From positions 1 through 15,613 of the forward strand of contig JAFAAX010000167.1 of the NCBI GenBank assembly GCA_023426345.1: DNA of 15,613 nt. Direction: 5' to 3'. Below, piece by piece: positions 13,061-15,613 of this stretch. Numbering within the stretch: the stretch's first letter is position 1; each line of letters starts with the position of its first letter. A model generated the notes under the pieces. The model did not search any database. It saw nothing but the letters and a program-made list of their open reading frames with translations, and was not told the origin of the DNA. The position numbers were made by a program, and so were the translations under genes. Source of the DNA: Actinomycetes bacterium. Its GTDB lineage: Bacteria > Actinomycetota > Actinomycetes > Actinomycetales > Actinomycetaceae.

Positions 13061-14704
13061 TCAGGGGATCACCGCCACCGGCATCGACCGCGCGGCGAGC
13101 CCCTCGGCGCCCAGCGGCCACACGGCCGTCACCGGCCCCGTCGGCGTGGTGACAATGACGAGGACGGCCGCGTGGACTGAGGGGCCCGACGTCGCGTGGG
13201 ACGAGGCCGCTCCCGCCCCGCTCTGCCCTGCCGAACCGCTCTGCCCCGCCGAGCTTCCCCCACTCTCCGCGTTCCCGCTCTGCCCGGCGGCGTTCGTCCC
13301 AGCGACGTCCGCCCCGCTCTGTCCACCGTCCCCGCCGTCCCCGCTCTGCCCCGCCGCACCCGCGACCTCCAGCGAGGACGGTCCCGCCGGCAGATCCCGG
13401 ATCACCGTCGTCCCGACGGGCACGTCCACGGACTGCCCGCCCAGCGTCATCCGGGCAGGCTGGTCGCCGGTGTTGGCCAGGACCAGGGACACGGAGATCC
13501 CGTCGGCGCCGCTGGACGTCGGCACCGTGGTCGCACGGGCCGCGTCGGCCGTCATTTGTTGGTCGATGAGGTCGGCCAGCGCCTGCGCGCCCGGTAGCGC
13601 CGTGCGGGTGAGCGCCAGGGCGGGCGCGACGGCCGCGCGGCTCATCCAGGTCTGTCCGCCTCCCGGCCACGCGGCGCCCGACGCCGCCGTGAGGGCCGTA
13701 GCGAGGACCGGCTGGTCGGCGTCGACGATCAGCGTGACGGGGCCGCTGCCGGGAAGACCGGCTAGGTCGAGGTCCAACGTGGTGCCCGGGTCGATCTGGA
13801 TGCCGGTGGCGCCGGCCAGCTCGCGCACCCCGTCGGCGGTCGCCACCGTCACGGAGACCGTGGCCGGGTCCTCCCCCGGCACACCGAGCCGGAGCGTCGC
13901 CGCGGAGGAGCCTCCCGACGGCGCCGTCCCCGCCTCCGTCGCGTCCGTCTCCATTGACGAGGGCGCCCCCGCCTCCACCCCTGGCAGCACCAGATGGGGC
14001 GCGGCGCGCAGCGACGACGCCCACGTCAGGCCCGTCGGCACCTCCCCGTCCATGCCGGAGCTCTGCAGCCAGGCGACGACGCCGGGCCCGTCGGCCTGCA
14101 CGTGCAGGGCGGGGCGGGTCTGGTCGGGGAACCAGGCGGCGGGCAGCGCGGTGACGGTCTGCCCGGCGGGCACCGTGACGCTCTGCGGATCGCCGGCCGG
14201 GCCGGCCGCCCCGATCGCGGACACGCTCACCTGGGAGGCCGTCTGCCCGGGATTGACCAGGACGAGAACCAGGTCCTCTCCGACCTCCGTCGACCCGGCG
14301 GCCAGCCACTGGTCCCCGGAGGCGGCCTGGCAGGGGATCAGGCCGAGCCCGCGCAGCTCTCCCCCGCCCTGCCCGGCGACGACGACGCCGGTGGGCACGT
14401 CAACGGTCGCGCCCGCGTCGGCGGTGGCAGTGAGGGCCGAACCGGCGGTCCCGCCCTGGGCGGGGCCGGTGCTCGTCCACCATTGGGCGGGCAGCCCCGC
14501 GGCGTAGGGATCCAAGGGATCCAGGATTCCCGGCGCGCATCCCAGTGCGACCGACCGGGGGGAAGCCGTCTCCGTGGGCGTGGTCAGGGGCGCCGCCGTC
14601 GGAGCCGGGGCCAGCAGATCCGCGCCGGCGGCCAGGCCCAGTCCGGCCAGGGCGATCAGAGCGGCCGCTGCCGCGACGGCCCGCGACCGGTCCGGGCGGC
14701 TCAT
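13061..14704 (-). CDS. DUF5719 family secreted/anchored protein
   Basis: This 547-residue protein is of an actinobacterial family without known function. An Arg-containing N-terminus followed by a hydrophobic stretch (about 8-31) acts as a signal or membrane anchor. The remainder is beta-rich and presumably extracytoplasmic, with repeated strands such as DLVLVLVNPGQTASQVSVS (144-162), a second set at about 270-345, and VSLVLANTGDQPARMTLGGQ (405-424). A Gly/Ser/Gln insert (about 450-500) interrupts the last beta section, which resumes at HAAVLVIVTTPTGPVTAVWP (511-530). The ATG at 14704 overlaps the upstream gene's stop by 4 bp (ATGA), so both are coupled. In relatives DUF5719 follows a large family 2 glycosyltransferase gene, suggesting a shared envelope role. 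Confidence 0.82.
   Translation of the reverse strand: MSRPDRSRAVAAAAALIALAGLGLAAGADLLAPAPTAAPLTTPTETASPRSVALGCAPGILDPLDPYAAGLPAQWWTSTGPAQGGTAGSALTATADAGATVDVPTGVVVAGQGGGELRGLGLIPCQAASGDQWLAAGSTEVGEDLVLVLVNPGQTASQVSVSAIGAAGPAGDPQSVTVPAGQTVTALPAAWFPDQTRPALHVQADGPGVVAWLQSSGMDGEVPTGLTWASSLRAAPHLVLPGVEAGAPSSMETDATEAGTAPSGGSSAATLRLGVPGEDPATVSVTVATADGVRELAGATGIQIDPGTTLDLDLAGLPGSGPVTLIVDADQPVLATALTAASGAAWPGGGQTWMSRAAVAPALALTRTALPGAQALADLIDQQMTADAARATTVPTSSGADGISVSLVLANTGDQPARMTLGGQSVDVPVGTTVIRDLPAGPSSLEVAGAAGQSGDGGDGGQSGADVAGTNAAGQSGNAESGGSSAGQSGSAGQSGAGAASSHATSGPSVHAAVLVIVTTPTGPVTAVWPLGAEGLAARSMPVAVIP
13205..13357 (-). repeat. GQSG-encoding repeats in the DUF5719 gene
   Basis: Five GQSG tetrapeptides (residues about 452-495) are encoded by recurring GGGCAGAGCGG-like DNA, seen on the + strand as CCGCTCTGCCC units. 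The segment stays in frame and sits between two beta-rich blocks, so it is a length-variable linker candidate. Confidence 0.75.
13953..13965 (+). repeat. Copy 4 of ATYGACGAGGGCG motif (in DUF5719 gene)
   Basis: ATTGACGAGGGCG, preceded by TCC as in the copy at 8261. It lies antisense in the DUF5719 gene, where it encodes APSSM within a variable-looking linker (about residues 247-262). Confidence 0.55.
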
Positions 14705-15613
14705 CGGCGCCTCCTCGTCGGAATGGCCGCCACGGCGGCCAGCGTCAGGGCGAGGCCCGCGGCCACGCGCCACGCGGGCAGCCACCACGGCCGGTACTCG
14801 ACCACCAGGCGTCCGCCGCCGGCGGGGACGTCGAAGGCCTGGCGCCAGGCGCCGTCGGGGTCGTCCACGGGGGTGAGCGCCTGTTCGTCCACCGTCGCGC
14901 GCCAGGCGGGATCGGCGCGTTCGGCGAGGACCAGGGTTCCAGCGGCTGAGGCGTCCAGCGTCGTATCGACGCGCAGCGGCCCGGCGGCGACGAGCGTCCA
15001 CGTCTGGCCCCCGACCAGGACGGCGCGGGCCGGCAGGCCCTCATCGGGGCGCACGCGCCACACGGTCCCGTGGTCAGTGTCGCCGACTCGCTGGAGGCCG
15101 GGCGTGCGGGTGAGGGCCTCGGCCAGTGAGGCGCCGGGCTCAGAGCGGGTGTCCGCGATCAGCACCGTGTCGATGCCGTGGCGTGCCAGATCGGCGGCCG
15201 TGGCGGCGTCGGGCGCGGAGATCAGGGTGAGGGCGGTGCGGGCCAGGTCGGTGTCGGCCGCGTCGCGGGACCCCGAGGCCAGGCGCTGCCAGGCGTCCCA
15301 CCGAGACAGCGCCGTGGAGTCGGTGAGCTGGGATCCGTCGCCGCGCAGGAGGCGAGCCTCCAGCGTGCTCGGCGCATCGGCGTCGGCGGTCTGGGAGAGG
15401 ACGAGGAGGCGGCCCTGCCGTTCGGAGCGTTGGGCCTCCCGCGTGATCGAGGGGACCTGCTGGGAGGCGCCGTGGACGTGGTCGGCCACCGTGCCGTCCG
15501 CGCCCGCCGTCAAGGGGCCCAGCGCGGCCCAGGCGCCCCACGTGAACGCGGCGGCGACGGCCACCACGGCGGCGGCCGCCCGCTCGGGGCGCCGGTCGCG
15601 CGCCTCCCAGGGC
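14701..15613 (-). CDS. C-terminal part of a large membrane protein, probably a family 2 glycosyltransferase
   Basis: The frame is open to the right edge and shows the last 303 residues. A hydrophobic segment (AAAVVAVAAAFTWGAWAALG, near the edge) leads into a domain of about 240 residues with VLSQTADADAPSTLEARLLRG, GIDTVLIADTRSEPG and HGTVWRVRPDEG, probably outside the membrane. Then come a final hydrophobic helix (AWRVAAGLALTLAAVAAIP) and a positively charged end TRRRR. This architecture, and its 4-bp overlap with DUF5719, matches the C-terminus of the very long GT2-type membrane proteins that precede DUF5719 in actinobacteria. The catalytic part is not in the window, so the transferase assignment is by context. 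Confidence 0.6.
   Translation of the reverse strand, partial: PWEARDRRPERAAAAVVAVAAAFTWGAWAALGPLTAGADGTVADHVHGASQQVPSITREAQRSERQGRLLVLSQTADADAPSTLEARLLRGDGSQLTDSTALSRWDAWQRLASGSRDAADTDLARTALTLISAPDAATAADLARHGIDTVLIADTRSEPGASLAEALTRTPGLQRVGDTDHGTVWRVRPDEGLPARAVLVGGQTWTLVAAGPLRVDTTLDASAAGTLVLAERADPAWRATVDEQALTPVDDPDGAWRQAFDVPAGGGRLVVEYRPWWLPAWRVAAGLALTLAAVAAIPTRRRR

Noticed and set aside
12855..14309. Minus-strand 484-codon frame over the DUF5719 gene
   Set aside because: Out of frame with DUF5719 and dominated by Arg/Gly/Ala; its tail merely translates the intergenic repeats.

Overview
The window is very GC-rich, with strong third-position G/C in most genes. It has tightly overlapped ATGA/TGATG operons, GTG start codons and apparently leaderless promoters. 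Together with the families DUF4350, DUF3499, DUF5719 and a degenerate PF06262 metallopeptidase, this points to an actinobacterium. An Actinomycetaceae member (Actinomyces/Schaalia-like) is my best guess. That placement is inferred from gene content, not from a marker gene.

Left block (1-3021, + strand): the tail of a DUF4350 membrane protein gene, a MoxR-type AAA+ ATPase and a DUF58 protein, translationally coupled by 8-bp and 1-bp overlaps. Its usual partners, a SpoIIM-family membrane protein (6322-7314, -) and an RDD-family membrane protein (7350-8240, +), sit about 3.3 kb further on. As I recall, the mycobacterial order is DUF4350-moxR-DUF58, then divergent SpoIIM and RDD genes, which matches apart from the interruption. 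The interruption (3022-6321) holds a tandem array of about 137-bp palindrome-bearing repeats with a G-quadruplex motif, a gene fusing an AbiEi-like N-terminal region to a DUF559/PD-(D/E)XK nuclease domain, and a YtcJ-like amidohydrolase gene broken by a 2-nt expansion in an (AC)n tract.

Right block (8284-15613): a second conserved actinobacterial neighbourhood (DUF3499; metallopeptidase-like protein; DUF5719; the C-terminus of a large membrane protein, probably a family 2 glycosyltransferase). It is split by two toxin-antitoxin modules. An abiEi-abiEii operon (8950-10355, -) lies between the divergent DUF3499 and metallopeptidase-like genes. A hipBA operon (11006-12567, -) lies between the metallopeptidase-like gene and DUF5719. 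The AbiEi-DUF559 protein is a third element of toxin-antitoxin flavour in the same window.

The most notable regulatory structure is the hipBA promoter, where a TACAGT -10 box lies inside a perfect GGCGACA-N8-TGTCGCC palindrome, with a further half-site next to it. Three genes (RDD, DUF3499, metallopeptidase-like) share a TANNNT-N6/7-GTG arrangement that predicts leaderless mRNAs. A 13-mer, ATYGACGAGGGCG, occurs four times, always in the same orientation, across coding and non-coding DNA. One copy forms the hairpin between two convergent genes. Two conserved genes (DUF58, DUF5719) carry low-complexity repeat-encoded inserts.
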